The notes: generated by a model from the sequence alone, not told the origin. A stretch of 64,000 nt of DNA from Merluccius polli (GCA_030340625.1 JAOPHQ010004847.1:15001-79000), one strand, 5' to 3'. Counted from the stretch's first letter, positions 1-13,998 are shown. Numbers and translations are program-made.

Positions 1-20
1 CTCAAAGACACGCCTCCAAG

Positions 21-300
21 GAGTGGCACGGTGGCACACAAGAAGGTCCTGGGTTCAAACCCCGGGGGGGGACCTTTTAGTTTGTATGGTGTTCACGTGT
101 GGGAGGAAACCCACACCACAAAAACATGCAAGTAAACGCTCCTGCCCTGCTGCCCATAACCAAGGCAAGGGCACTGCAACTGGAGTTGGTTCCCAGACGC
201 TACTCTGTGTGGCAGCCCACTGCTCCTAGCATAGGATGGGTTAAATGTGTGCAGAGAATGTGTTTTCCCATGGGGATTAATAAAGTTTATCATCAAGGGG
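21..300 (+). repeat. tRNA-derived SINE
   Basis: A pol III B box (GGTTCAAACC, 52-61) sits in a tRNA-like head preceded by AAGAAGGTCCTG. It is followed by a GTGTGGGAGGAAACCCACAC stretch and a 3' end reading GGGGATTAATAAAGTTTATC (273-292), the LINE-like tail seen on many fish SINEs. The A-box half is poorly preserved. This is a retroposon, not a functional tRNA. Confidence 0.75.
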
Positions 301-1368
301 CAGTCTGTGTGGGGAGAGGAGCGTGTCATTGACTCACTAACCCTACATGACTCAAAGAAACGCCCACATCCTCTCAAAGACGGTCTGCAGACAGATATTA
401 TTAGATATTATTGCTGCCGGTGTGACCGGTACGTGCAGTAGCTGAGGCCGGAGCTGCTTTCTTTTCTTTCTTGTTTTTTTTTCAATCATGATTTCTTGCT
501 TTCCTTCATTTGTTCGTCCTTGTTTTCCTGCTTGTTATTTGCCTGCTTTCATTGTCTTTAGAAAGCTCCAGCGACTGCATTTTTTCCAAGGACACTGCCT
601 GCAGATTGGTGGTGTATAAATGACTTCCTCTGTCGATGGAGGTGTTGTGTTACTGGTCTAGACAGGCCGGTGGTCCCACCTGCCAATCCCTGCTCCTCCT
701 GGTCCATATCGCAATTCCAAAAAATTGACCTGTGGCCGGTTCACCAAGCCTTTTTATGCTCTTCATATGCTTGCTCATAGATCGATTCATTGGTCTGTAT
801 TTCACAGCCAATCGCGGGGAAAAAAACATCATAATACTAAATATGCAAAGTAAATATGACTACTGCATATGTTTCCATAGTTTGCAGCCACCATGGTCGC
901 CTCACCTAAAACAAAAAACAATATAACAGTAACCCAACCACGTGTAAGCTCAAATGTCTAAAAACAAAGTGTGTCTCAAATGTCTAAAAACAAAGCGTGT
1001 GAACAAGATAATTAGCAACCTGTACCCCTTAAGGCTGCCCATGTAATCGTCACATAGTAATGTAGTCTCATGCGTTTGCATTTGAGTTGCAGTTCTGAGG
1101 CAGGAGTGATGCTAAACATGATATAAAAGGGTTTTTTGTGTGCGCTTGGTAATTGAGGTTACGTAATTGGGGTGTTACAGTAATTCAGTTTCAGAATCGT
1201 GTGGATAGAATCACTGAAGTTCTGCCTTAGTCTTTTATTCAAGATATTTCAGTTCGATTTCTGCTGTGTAATCGACAGTTCTTCTGAGCACAACTTAGAA
1301 AACTTAAGTGCCTCCACTGTGTGCACATGTGCATTGTCTAATGGGCACTATGCGCCATTTATTTTAGG

Positions 1369-1508
<140 letters not shown>

Positions 1509-1997
1509 CCTGTAAATAATCTGAGTCAGACTTGTGTTTCCTTGTAGTGGCTCTTAAAGCACCCATGTGGCAAGTGATCAGATAGACACTGACAGGCGTC
1601 TGAAGCCTTTTCAATTAGTCTTTGGTGTTTCTAGCAGACCAACCAAGACATCTTGGGTAACACTGTACACCGTATACATGCATACACACCCAACCAAGCC
1701 ATCTCAAACCAACATGGTATAAAAATGTGACAGACACAGTACCGCAATCACACCCAAAAGCCTACACTCGACATACTCAGCATCAACTTAGAATGAAGCC
1801 TTTCTATATTTAAGTATTCACATATATCCGAAGTTGCACTTGGGTGACCAAGGTTTTCTACACAGATGCTGACACTTGAAAAGGTGATAGGTCAGGCATG
1901 AGAGGCAGAAACGTACTGTGCAGCAGACCCTAATTCATTATTTAGATGAGCCTGTCAGCCCAGAGAGGAATCATCATTCAACCAAACGTAAAGTTTG

Positions 1998-2041
1998 TGC
2001 GTGTGTGTGTGTGTGTGTGTGTGGTGGGGGGGGGGGGGGGA
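1998..2041. repeat. (GT)n followed by a G tract
   Basis: A short GT run ends in a G homopolymer of about 16 nt. GT-then-G junctions recur at 15,535-15,639, 25,100-25,133 and 32,190-32,312. Confidence 0.95.
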
Positions 2042-2299
2042 GGCAGGGGCAGGGGGTCAGAGCCGCTGGCCACAGTAAAGTAAAACTTAAGTTTCCAGAG
2101 ACGTAGACAGTGGAACCTGAAGCCATGGCGTGCTGAAACTACTTCTTAAGCCACCATTGCTTGCGGCGATTGTCTTCTGTCACCCGATGAACATCACCTG
2201 ACTCGGGTGGGCGGGTTTTTTTACGGCTGACCCTGACTGTACATCCCATATGGCTCGTTCAAAATCGTTCAAAATCCTCCAAATTAATCATTGAAAAAT

Positions 2300-2345
2300 A
2301 AGATAAGACAAGATAAGCCTTTATTAATCCGGTGTCAAATGTACC
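2300..2345 (-). repeat. LINE/SINE 3' tail fragment (reverse orientation)
   Basis: The sequence AAGATAAGCCTTTATTAATCC is the reverse complement of the GGATTAATAAAGGCTTATCTT tail common to fish L2-like LINEs and their SINEs. Only the tail is recognisable. Confidence 0.5.
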
Positions 2346-4959
2346 ACATGAATCATTCAAAATGGTCATCGTTTTAGTTCTAAATAATTTACAAAATGAA
2401 ATATGTACGAAATAATTCGACCAACTAAACGCACCGCCAGGTCGTCGCAGTATGTTGATACTTTGCTTTGCTTCTCAAGAGTCTCCTGAGCCAAAGTGTG
2501 ACATGTTGTTTAACCGAGTTGCACCAGATGTGGAGAGAAAGACAAAAGGGGCCGGCTCATGCATTATTACCCAGCTCACCTCATGCAGGCTCACGTGGCT
2601 GTCAACCAAATCCCACACAGAGCTATGACACCTATGCTAAAGGCGGTCCAATTAGCCTCCTTGTGTTTCACTACAGCCGAGGATGGCATAACGGAGTCTA
2701 CCTTAAGATCTTAAAGGTGCGGCTCCTGTTTGTCAGTGAGTGTGACAGAGAGAGCTTGTATCGTAACCCGCGGTGCATGGTTGCGTCTGGGTAAGCGCCG
2801 GTACACGCATTGCCAAGATCAATGATGGCACTTTAACTTTTGGAAATGAAACCCGAAACCCGATTTACTCTTATGATTCATTGATAATGTGGGTGGGACA
2901 CTTTCCTGGAAAACAGAACTAAGTAAACAGCACAGAGTTGATCACTATACGCTGTATCACAGTAATCTATGCCCTATAGCGATACGACTGTAGACGTGTA
3001 TCATCGCCATTCGTGCGTTCATGCGCAACACATTAGGGAACACGCTCCTATGGAACAATGTTGCCATGTCTTCCCCACTGTGCTCGGCAGAGAGTCAGCA
3101 GCCACATGATGTAACGGGGGGGAAACGGCACTGACACCAGCCAGCGCTGCTCCCTTCACGGCTCATCACATCGCTGATGTATCCCGCCAGAGGTGCACCG
3201 TTACCAGAAAATAACTGCAGATATTAAAACACACAGGAGAGACGGTGCAGGGGGGGGGGTGTCCTTATGCCTTTTTAATCCAAGGGAGAAGACTATTCTG
3301 AGCAGAAACTAGCCAGGGTTACCTAGTTAGGGTTGATGCGTTTTTGCTGCTCTTTTTTGGTGTCGTCCGAATCTCAAGGGAAATAACGAATACGAAGTAT
3401 CACTTCATGTCTCAATCAGTGCAAATATCAGGTCACAACTGTGTTGCCCAGGTCACAACTGCGTTGCCCTTTGCCGTTGTCTTTTCTACATTTTCCTAAC
3501 ATAAATGCAACCATGGGGATTAGAGTCTGGCTACTATAGGAAGGCACGCCTGTGACATTCAAGCTTAGCGATGGTGCCCTTGGTTGTCAGTCCTCGCAAC
3601 AGTAAATACCGGAAACCAATACAGAACCTGACACCCCTGAGCACGGCATGGGCGAGTAGTGAACACGTGAAACAGGGTTCAATTAACACCATGGATCACC
3701 TGGCAGGCTTACAGGCAGTGGAGCATCATGTCTGCCACCCTAGACAGCTCAGAGGAACCAAAGTTTCAGGTGACACCGACCGTGGGCATAGCAGCTTACA
3801 TCATCTCAACAGACCGGAGGAAATGTTGAGGAACTCCCCTGGGGGGGGGGGGGGGGGGGGCGGGAAGAAGTTGAGACCTGGGGTTTGTGAATATGAAGCA
3901 TGGAGAGCGGTGGGAGTCACCCACCGCTGCCAGGATGGGATTTCCCCTGTGGACTCTGCTGAGCAAATACAATTAAAGCTCAACCCGGCAGTAGGCAAAC
4001 ACCAGCTAGGTCAGTAAACACTGTCATCTGCACGTCTCTCCACGCGGTTACCCGTGAAAAACGCAAGAACCCAAGTACCTGAGAACGCCTGCATTCATTC
4101 GGCGTACGTAAAGTATAGAAGTCCACAACATCTAGCAACAAATCGCAATCAATACGCGCATTTCATTTCAGCTGCAAGCCGGTGCAGAAGCGAAGGCGCC
4201 GGGCTTCAGTTAATGAAGCCTTGAATGAATAGTTTAAAAGGTGGAGTTTTAGCGCCTGCGTGGGCGGGGGAGGGGGGAGGGTGTTTACAGTGAGTGGGAG
4301 GAGGGAGGTCACAGTTCAAAGGTCACAATCCCGCCACACCCAGCTGTGAGCGGACGGAGGACGATACGTCCCTGCTTTGTGTCAACCCCTCTTCCGAGGC
4401 AGCGCTCCGACGCGGACGAAGGGGAGGAAGAAAAATTGCCGCTGGGAGTTCAATCCAATATCCCGATCAATGTTGTGCACACCTACTCTCTTACTCTCTT
4501 CACGCCGTAATCACCAAACAACCAGCGCATAGAGGAGGAAATAAACATTCAAAGCAAAATATGTAGGTGTTTTTGCGGGTTTCATTGGGGGTCCTTGGAA
4601 AATCCACATGAAAATAAATGAAAATAAACACATAACAACTTTGAGTTATAAAAAAAATGATAGCGGGCCTGCTTCATGGAGTAGTGATTCTCCTTGGGGT
4701 TTTGGTGTATCGCTAATGATCTCCACACTCTGAGAGAGTGAGGAAGTGTACAGGGGATGATAGATGATAAATATTAAACACGGGGGGGGGTTGCTCGCCC
4801 TAATGAGAGAGATGGTCTCCGGGGAGGAAAGGAGAGAGTGGTGCGGTGTGACGGACCCAGCGCAGATCCGCTTACCTGCGAGAGGCGGTGGCACCCTCTC
4901 CCAGGGGACCTCTATAAATAAATACGCTGCCTCAGGCGCAGATGCAAACACATGGACAC

Positions 4960-5005
<46 letters not shown>

Positions 5006-5062
5006 CGATGATGGGACATGTAGCAGACGCTTTTGTCCAAAGCGACTTACAATGAGTACATT
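4960..5062 (-). repeat. (ATG)n microsatellite joined to a SINE tail
   Basis: About 45 bp of ATG/GAT trinucleotide repeat is followed by GCAGACGCTTTTGTCCAAAG. Read on the minus strand this is the CTTTGGACAAAAGCGTCTGC tail of a fish SINE. The microsatellite probably arose next to the retroposon. Confidence 0.7.
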
Positions 5063-5658
5063 TGTCAGTAGAAAGTAAAACAGCAATATATCACTGTCGG
5101 TACAGCAAGGATGTCAATAGAACACGTTTCTAAGTGCACCATAATCGCTAGATTCTGGTATACAGCATGGATAGCTAGGGTGGGATACTATCTTATGCTA
5201 AGTACTATTTAATTGCCAGGACGTACGAACATACAATGTACTCTGCAAAGTGCATAAGTGTGGGGGGGGGGGGGGAGGCTATACAGAGTGAACTCTGAAA
5301 CACACCACACACGTCTGTCCACACAACAAACGCTTGCACGATTTCACCTCTTGTCCTGTTTCATTTTAGTCTTTCACTTTTTTTGTATTACTGCGGCTGT
5401 TTGGGAGCCATAGGCAGACACGTCCGGGAAAAAACATACAAGAGCATTGTCCTAGTTGTTGTTTCTTTGTGAGAGACTTCGATTTTAGCGACATCAAAAT
5501 GTTGGGCGGGATTGATCGGGTTTCTTATAAGAAGTGTGTCAGAATCATAAGAACAAGAACAGTTTTCTTTCTGGTTTGGTTTTTCTTACATCTTGAAGTA
5601 AAACAAGAACAACTCAAAACTCAAAAAGGCACCAACTGTGCCCCTGACAAAAGAGATG

Positions 5659-5660
<2 letters not shown>

Positions 5661-5717
<57 letters not shown>
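5661..5717. repeat. (GT)n microsatellite
   Basis: Nearly 60 bp of uninterrupted GT dinucleotide in unannotated sequence. Confidence 0.97.
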
Positions 5718-5718
<1 letters not shown>

Positions 5719-6913
5719 GGACACAGTGACCGCGTGCCCCATTAATAGTACAAATATGAATTTGTATGAAGATAACGCCACATCAAATGAGACACCACAT
5801 ATATAGTATATGATGGCATAATGATGGCATTATAATGCACAATATGTTTAATTTACAAGCAATTTACTTATTCATATGTCCATCTGTTTTGAAATGTGTT
5901 GGTTGGCGCATGGTTTTCCTGCCAACCAATAATAAGTTTATTTATATTACTCAGATGATAAATTGTATTTCAAGCGTTCACTCCCAAACCCCGTCACTCA
6001 CAGTCATCCATTAATATGTTAAATGTGTATGTCTTCCTACCGCTGAAGTGTCAACACGTGTCAACACAAGATGAACACAGAGAGAGAGAGAGATAATGAG
6101 TTTGATACTGGAACATATGGTAATCTGAGCGAGGGGGGGTCAAGGGTGTCCTCCTTGCAGACTTTGCATATATTTAGATTGATGATAATTACAACGTCCT
6201 CCTGCACTGCGCCGAGGAGGAGCGGCACATTAATTTGCTGTAATTACATTCGGTATCAGCGCCTCAGGTAATCTTGCTCTAAGTGAACATTTGTGGAACT
6301 GAGCGCACTTTAAGGGTCGTGTGATCCAATTTTGCCAATAACGTTCAGCGGCACCCTTGGGAGCAGCTAAAGCCGCTACGCCTCCTTGCTAAAGGTTGCC
6401 TTTTTCTCCGGGGCCGCTGTGCGCGCTCCAACCACCGGGATCTGAGGGTGTTTTTTTCATTCGGTCGTACTCGCCGAGATCCCACATCATAATAATTATT
6501 ATAATAATGACAACAAAAGCCCTGCCCAGGGGAATTGCCCTGGCTCACTGTAGTGCAGGCCCATGGGAACATTGTGAATGACAGGCTCTGGCACGTCAGT
6601 GAGAGAGTGGGTTGTGTTGCTTTCGATCACCGTCCCGTTCCTCTCCATGCGGTGGTCCCGAGGGGCGACCCCTCCTGCCTCCTCCCCAGCTACAGCAGCA
6701 GCACCATTAGTCCTCCTTGCCTTGTGAATGTTCACATCGAACTCAGCTCCGCTCCTTCATCTGGCTCCCTGAACATGTACTCTGGCTCAGTATGTGTCCG
6801 TCATGAGCTGCGCTTCTACAAGGCTACAGGCTCTGTTGTTCTGCATGGAATATTTGAAGGACTTTGTCGAAGGACTGCTAAATAGGCCAACCGACAGGCA
6901 CGGATGTGTTTGA

Positions 6914-7262
6914 GAGCCGGCAGAGGAGATGTTAGAGGAGAGGGGAGGGGAGGGGAGAGGAGAGAGGACATGTGAGAGTAGAAGTTGGGGGAGAGGAGAG
7001 GATAACAGGACAGAACAAAAGAGAGGAGGCGAAGGGAAGAGAGCAGAATAGGGAAGTTCAATTAGAAAATAAGAGGGGTGGGAGAGGAGAAGAAAAAAAA
7101 AAAAAGACAAAATAAGAGAAGAGAGGAGAAGAGGCAAGAGGAGGCGGCAAGGGAGAGGAAGAGAATAAAGGAGAAGGAAAGAGAAGAGATGAGAGGAGAG
7201 GAGAGGAGTGGAGCAGAAAGGGGAAGAGATAAGATGAAAGCAGGAGAGAGGAGGGCGGTGGG
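6914..7262. repeat. Polypurine tract (GGAGA-rich)
   Basis: About 350 bp on the plus strand is almost entirely A and G, with repeated GGAGAGGA-type words. The opposite strand is polypyrimidine and gives only spurious Ser/Leu-rich frames. Such mirror-symmetric tracts can form intramolecular triplexes. Confidence 0.9.
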
Positions 7263-9295
7263 GGAGCGCAGTGGGCATGGGTTAGTCAAGTCATGGCACA
7301 TTTATTTGTAAATCTCTTTATCACAATTACACTCTTAAACGGCTTTGCAGTGCAGTGCCCACATTTGACAGATAGTGGGAAGTTGAAAGTAAGGCAAGTC
7401 ATTTATCATTGGGTGATGGGAGAAGATAGATATCCTGTGTTGGGGTTTCTTACAGTCTTGTTCTTTTATGCTCCTTTCTAAGCTGAGGTTAGCGTTTGGT
7501 GTTTAGTCAAGCTGTCCACTGAATAGCAGTCTAGAGAGGACTGTGCAACTAATTACAGAAATGCCTCACAAATAATTTGACACTGTTTGTATTTTATTAT
7601 AATACAAGATGAAAGCTATTAAAAGTTTATATGAATGAATGTGGCCTTAACTTTCCCTCCCTTCGTCCCGTGCTTTTATAATATATCAGCTGTTATTCGC
7701 CCTCTCCATCATCTTCCTTTTCGTTTCAATCAAACTACGGATCAATGACTTTGAGGTGATGTACGTGTAATGTATATAGACGAGGTTGTTTGGTCCCAAT
7801 GCGCCTGTATTTGCGTGTGTGTGTCTGTGTGCGTGTGCGTGTGTCTGTGTGTGTGTGTGTTTGTTTGAGAGAACAGGAGCTCCCCAGTCCTCTGTAAACC
7901 GATCAGAGTGATGTAAATTGAAAGGGTTAAAGATCTGTGGGGAACCCGACTCCCCCTCTCTCTGCATTAACTCATTTGTGGTTTCAGAGGCAATCCACAG
8001 AGCCGTGTTAGTTTGGCTGTAGGGAACTAAAGAGGAGCTGTCAGGGGGGCAGCATAGGATACTGTCTGAGCACCAGGGTTACGGCCCGTGCCCACTGTAT
8101 CCGTCCATTGACGGATCCCATTGACTTTGAATGGGGGCGGAGCCGCAATGCATTGTGGCTCCGTCCGCTCCGTCGGCTCCGTCGCTTGCGTTGAGAAGTT
8201 GAGAAAATTAGGGATTACAGGTTGATTGATTAATTATCCATTCGTTCGTTCATTCATTCATTTATCGATTGTTTCATTCATTCATTGTAAGTGAATAGCT
8301 ACATTTAAGTTCATAATTTAATTTCAGAGTGAATTTTAGATACTTTTTTTTATCCTTTAGTCCTTTATTTATCCAGGTTGAAACACATTGAGATTTAAAA
8401 ACTCTTTCGCAAGGGTGACCTGGCCAAGAGGGCAGCACAGCAAATACAGATACTGTATTTTGTATGTACAATTAAGCAGCAAGACGTGGTTTGATGTAAA
8501 GTATGTTTACTGTAGCATCACATGACTTCAGCGTGCACATGGCCATGTGTTTAAACATCAGTTGCAAAGCAGTGCAGAAGACGACAGCGTGCCAGTGGGC
8601 TCGTCACATAATGCTGCCTTGAGCTTTCGTGCAACAGCGGCCATGTGTGCCATGTGGTCAGTAATCTGGGATCCAGCAGTCCTACTCTGTTATAGCAGGA
8701 CTTCTGGGGGGAGACGGCACAGAGACCTGGGCCGGAAACTAAAAACCAAAAAAAAGGCGGACTTATGCCTGGTTTCCTGTTTCATTACGGAGATATCCTA
8801 ACGACGAGAAACTCATTCGCGTGAGTGGATGAAGCTTTCAGAAGGGGATTTTAATAAGTGGATTTCTATGGTGGGCAGTCGACACAGTGTTGATTTGAAA
8901 CCTTTACAGCCACTTTTTTACAGTTTACTAGCGCTGGCCGAGTTTGTGTTCGCCTCCTCCTGCGACATGATTGGTTGAAGCAAAGATGAAGCGGAGGAAA
9001 GTAAAACGCCCCGTTCACCCAGATTTGAGCTCGTCCGCCGACTTTAGCTTATTAATCTAAAGTCTGATTTGGGAAACTTTGTGGTCAGTGACAATGTTTT
9101 CTCTTTTCTTCTGAACGGACGCAGGCTTTAAGAACATGAACCAGGATAAGACTGCTTATTAGGCCCCTCTTCATCAAGCCTCTGTCCAGATCAAACCCTC
9201 GCATTAGGAGGAAAGCTATTCCATGGACACGTTGGCTTTCAGTGGATAACACCAGTAACAGCTCGGAGGACTTATCCCTTTAATCGTAGCCTTGA

Positions 9296-9298
<3 letters not shown>

Positions 9299-9372
<74 letters not shown>

Positions 9373-9599
9373 AGAGCCAAAACATGATTATGGAAAGAGA
9401 ATTGTTTTAGTTTAATCATAATAATTGAATTTGATCATATTAAGTTGAACTATCGTTTAATAGTTTTAAAAGATGAATAACATATTTGAGCTTTGGGACT
9501 AGACAGGTACTATAAAAAGTAGTAGAATATCATTATTATTTATTTACAAAGTGATACATTTGCCAAAGTACAGCAGCTCACATAGATATAGAACCATCC

Positions 9600-9667
<68 letters not shown>
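9299..9667. repeat. (CT)n and (AT)n microsatellites
   Basis: A CT tract at 9,299-9,363 is followed, after about 240 bp of ordinary AT-rich sequence, by about 60 bp of pure AT dinucleotide at 9,605-9,667. Confidence 0.95.
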
Positions 9668-9670
<3 letters not shown>

Positions 9671-9939
9671 ATATGTATATGTGTATAAATATTGATTCCA
9701 CTTGGGGCTCAATTCAACCTCACTGCCAACCAGGGATACAGCACTTCCAGACAAGCTATTTTGTGATATCTTATTCATAAGTGCAGGGAATTTATCAATA
9801 TTTATCACACACACACACCGGTGGGAGGGGTGGGGGGTGCAGGCAACCAGAGTCCTGCCGGAGAGCCCTTTAGCAGGGCTGACAGCTGCTTTGGAAGTGT
9901 GCTTGAAACTCCCTGCCTGTACTGAGGAGGAACTTAGGG

Positions 9940-10136
9940 GCCGGCGGCGTAGTGTAGTAGTGGTAAGGGGTGTTAGACTCCAAGCCGACAGGTCCTGGGT
10001 TCAAACCCTCAGCCTTGTCGGGTGGCGTCCTTGAGCAAGAAGGCCTTACCCCTACTTGCTCATAAATGACGTCATGCATCTATAAAGTTTCACGATAGGT
10101 TAATCCTTCTGGGTAAAAGTGTCTTGCTAAATGACG
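9940..10136 (+). repeat. tRNA-derived SINE
   Basis: A tRNA-like head carries an A-box-like TAGTGTAGTAGTGG (9,950-9,963) and a B box (GGTTCAAACC, 9,998-10,007). The body reads CCTTGAGCAAGAAGGCCTTA and the 3' end GGGTAAAAGTGTCTTGCTAAATGAC. That tail matches, in sense orientation, the tail class seen reversed near 5,010 and 59,370, so several copies in the window share it. Confidence 0.8.
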
Positions 10137-10800
10137 TGCTCATCTCAAACTGATCGCCAACAGCAACCTCACCACAACAAAAACACAGGGCCGACGAAAG
10201 CACATCTTGAACGCGCGTGTGTGTGTGTGTGTGCGCACGTGCATGTGTGCGTGTGTCCCATAGTGACTCTAGCAGTATCACTGTGTACCATCTGCAGTGG
10301 GGGGGGGGGCAAGGGTGGGAGAAGCAGCAGCTTAGTGGGAAGGATGGCGGCTGCAAATGAAATCGTCGCCCTGATTGATTGAGTTCATAAGGAGAGCCAC
10401 TGTGGTGGCGGGAGGTGATTGCTTCGCCAATTGGATGGGCGGTAAAGCACCGTTTACGTAAGACCAGCCACGATCAATAGGAGGAAATGTGTGTGTATGT
10501 GTGTGTGTGTGTGTATGAGCAGGTGGTTGATTAGGTCTGACAAATGACTGACAAATGACACAGGACGAAACAAGCGAGGAAGAGAGGGGAACAAACGGCG
10601 AGAAGCGAGGTGGGACCTAGAGCGGGACTTCCCATGTATGGCAGTGATAGGCCAGGGGCGCGCGTGCCTGACTGTCGGGACAGTTTACACCAGGGCAGAT
10701 GGATGCGGCCGTGTGCGGCACGTCAGCACCTGCTATGGCATGTTTTTCATGCGCCATACGCCCGGTGCAGCTTTCCTTCTGTGAGTGTCCCGGCCATGGT

Positions 10801-10804
<4 letters not shown>

Positions 10805-10872
<68 letters not shown>
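10805..10872. repeat. 68-nt G homopolymer
   Basis: The plus strand has an uninterrupted run of 68 G, the longest homopolymer in the window. It is followed at about 10,905-11,145 by a (TCC)-rich pyrimidine region and at 11,403-11,434 by a run of 32 C. The length is likely unstable and may be imprecise in the assembly. Confidence 0.95.
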
Positions 10873-10875
<3 letters not shown>

Positions 10876-11401
10876 ACACAGCGGACCTCATTTGTCGTCG
10901 ACGCTAAACATCGTCCTTATCACTCCTACTCTGCCACTTCCTCCCGTTTGTCCTCCTATTCACCCTCATCTTCCACCTCATCCTCCTCCTCCTTCTGCTC
11001 CAGCTCCTCCTCTCACCCCCCCCCCCCCCCTCCCCCTCTTTTTACTCCACCTCCTCCCCTTCCTCCTCCTCCTATACCTCCCCCGCTGTGCCTGAGACGT
11101 CTGCCTCCTCCTCCTCCTCCCCTCCTCCCTCCTCCTCCTCTCGAAACACCGCTCCTGGCTTCTCTTTGGATGGCATCCATGATGTACACACATCATTTAG
11201 GGCTTTCTTCCACTCGCAAATCACCCCTGCTGTCCTCTCTGTGTATACAAGGAGGAGGCTGCAGGGCCATTCCGGGCTAACGATGTGTAACATGCTTCAT
11301 TAACTGCTGACCACCCTTCTCTCGCCAGGCGGTAACACTGTGCCGCCACCTCCGTCGTCTGTTTAAAACACTGGAATTGGTTTACGCTGACAGACGCCCC
11401 C

Positions 11402-11402
<1 letters not shown>

Positions 11403-11434
<32 letters not shown>
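11403..11434. repeat. 32-nt C homopolymer
   Basis: An uninterrupted C run 0.5 kb from the 68-nt G run. The two are complementary and could pair as an inverted repeat. Confidence 0.95.
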
Positions 11435-11435
<1 letters not shown>

Positions 11436-11639
11436 CCGGCTCGGGGTTTACATGCATACCTTGTACTTGCATGTATGGATGTATTATTAGTTATTATTAA
11501 GTATTGTCGTTGCTACAGTTACTGTTGGTGCTGCTCACTGTCCCCCATCATTGCTGCTGCCGTCGTCGTCATCATCTTCTTCATGTTCATTAGTGTATTG
11601 ATGTAGTTGTTGTGTCTCTCTCTCTCTCTCTCTCTCACC

Positions 11640-11862
11640 CCAACTGGTCAAGGCAGATGACCACCCATCTAGAGCCGACGGGTCCGTCAAGGTTTCTGCC
11701 TTTTAACATGCTTGCTCACAGTGGTACTGTTGGGTCTCTGTAAATGTTATAAGGAGTTCGGTCTAGACCTGCTCTATTTGAAAAGTGTCCTGAGATAACT
11801 TCTGTTATGAATTGGCGCTATACAAATACCATTTAATTGAAAAATGTAATTGAATTGAACCT
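11640..11862 (+). repeat. Retroposon 3' region (fish LINE/SINE tail)
   Basis: The segment ends GGCGCTATACAAATACCATTTAATTGAA after a GATAACTTCTGTTATGAATT motif, a 3' end widely repeated in percomorph genomes. No reverse transcriptase is encoded here. Confidence 0.6.
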
Positions 11863-13664
11863 GTGCTGATGGGCAGGATACGCAAATCGATCTCGGTGGT
11901 AAAAGATTTTCGGAAAACTTTTGACGTATAGGCTAATTTGTTTTGGGTTTTTCCGGTGTCAGTGGTCTTCATTTAACAACCCTACCATTGTCCGTAACTC
12001 ATTGTGCGTTCTTGCTGTGCAATGTGTTTGGGACCTAGAATTAAAAAAATGTTTAAAAAGCAATGCGGCCCACAGACAAAAACACGATGAATCCGTTTCA
12101 AACATCTGTTCTGTCAAACAAGCCGAACGAGCAGCGCTGCGTTCGTTTCCCAAAATGTATTATGTTTGCATCAATTTGACAACCTACAAACCAGTTGTTT
12201 TCGGCTCCTCTTATTTAATCTGTCTTTAAGCCCTCCTTGTTCAAACATTCCTCTCCTTTCCATCTTGTGTAAACAGCATAGCTTTCAGCTACTGCCATCA
12301 ACAACATGGCAATCCTTATGTTTAGGAACAGGGTACAAGGTACAAATAAATATTTACATGCGTGTTCCTGAGTGTGTGTGTGTGTGTGTTTGCGTGTTTG
12401 TGTGTGTGTATATGTGTAGTTGGTCTACCCACACACACACACAGCTTTTTCTTCTCCATATCAATTATTCAGCTACTAATGCTACTTAGCTGCAGAAGCG
12501 AACGATTCAATAGCTTCGCATCTATCAAGCAGTGTGCCGGGCCATTTAGATGTGTCTCAGATACAGTGTCTGCTCGCATCAGCCTTGCACTGTATAGTAG
12601 AAGCCAGAGGCCAGACATTACAATCATCCCTAACGTAGCATGATCCATCAGAAGCTGCTATGCAGAGCCGCGCTTTATACTTTATACCGCGTCTCCCTGT
12701 GTGGCTCAGCACCACGATGTGAATCTGTCGTCTTCCTGCCTCCGATGTTTCTCCTCTTGAATGCCGTGCCATGCCCTTGCATCACTGTGTCAATTATGCA
12801 GATTCTCGAATGCTTCGTGTTACCATGACCACCGTCCTTATCCTCCACCCCCCCCCCCCCCCCCCTCTCCCCCCACCCCCGGCAACGCAGACTTTGCTGA
12901 AGAACATGTGTTTTGTGTTTTGTGTCACCCCATGGTTCTCCCTGCATGTAAAAATCACAATCAGCGTGAAGCCACATGTATGCTGCTCCTTTTCTTCCGA
13001 TAACATTTAATCTCTGCATCAATGAGCCTGCCCCCCCCCCCCCCCCCCCCACCATCACCACCATCATCACCACCACCATGTGCACATCCTGCAGTGGTTT
13101 GTCCTGACAAGATTTCGCATTTCGCATGCGGCTCGTCTGCCATTGTTTGCCGTGTTGACATCCAACATGCTGTGACAACCAGCTGCAAGGTGCCTCCAGC
13201 GCTATCACAGCCCTGTAACAACAACAACACCAACAACAACAACAGCAGCAGCAGCAGCAACACGAACGCTGTTCCCATCTGGAACACCAGTTTTTCTGCA
13301 TTCCACCTTATCGTTGTGTTTTGACACATAATCGTAGTGAGATAAAACGCACATTAGTTGGTTTACAGTGGAACGGGGATGAAAGCCACCCGCTCTAATG
13401 TCACCCATAATGAAAAGCTTGGGTTTCCGTGTCCCGGCCCTCCGTGCGCAGGAACCGGTGTTCGCCTTTAAAAAAGGTTGGCTCCCGAAACTGTTGCCGC
13501 TCGTAAATGTCAGGCTAAAGGCTTTGTTGTTGCCTGTTGTCCGTGGTCATAAATATATCAGGCCTAGCCCTGAGGAGGGACGGCGTCTAATGGTGGAAAG
13601 GCTCGCCTAAACCTCCCCGCTGGCTTTCGGCTCGGCAATTACCGTCCAGCCTGCTTTTATCAAA

Positions 13665-13998
13665 TGTTACTGAGGTGTGTTAAAATGTTTGTTTGGCCAA
13701 TCCGCAGTAAGGGGTAATGTACAGCGAGCCGGGTTATTATTGCAAAATGAACCCCGGCTGGGTGGTGACCCCTGGTCCTGCATCGCCCTGAAGGGGTTAA
13801 TTTGACACAAACTAGAACCACAAGAAATGATTTCATTGATTAAAAAAAATGACTTTCTTGCTTCCGCCAAAAAAAAAAAGAAAAAGATTCTACTGTTGGA
13901 GAACTGCATCCATAGCAACGGGCTGTTATTCACAGCAGCGGTCTGCTGTCCAATCAGAATCGAGTATTCAACAAAGCCCTGTACTAACAACAGGTAAT
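13665..13998 (+). repeat. Dispersed MITE-like repeat, copy 1
   Basis: Shares the words TAATGTACAGC, CATCCATAGCAACGG-type sequence and the core CCAATCAGAATCGAGTATTC (13,950-13,969) with a copy at 59,545-59,880. Two further copies of the core lie at 39,707 and 39,852. Ends are not sharply defined in this copy. Confidence 0.7.

Noticed and set aside
9949..10010. tRNA gene
   Set aside because: A and B boxes are present but the fold is poor and a SINE body and tail follow; the same holds for 47,850 and 59,366-59,508.
10610..11280. Frames with long poly-Gly and poly-Pro/Ser
   Set aside because: Result of the 68-nt G run and (TCC)n region; no conserved sequence around them.
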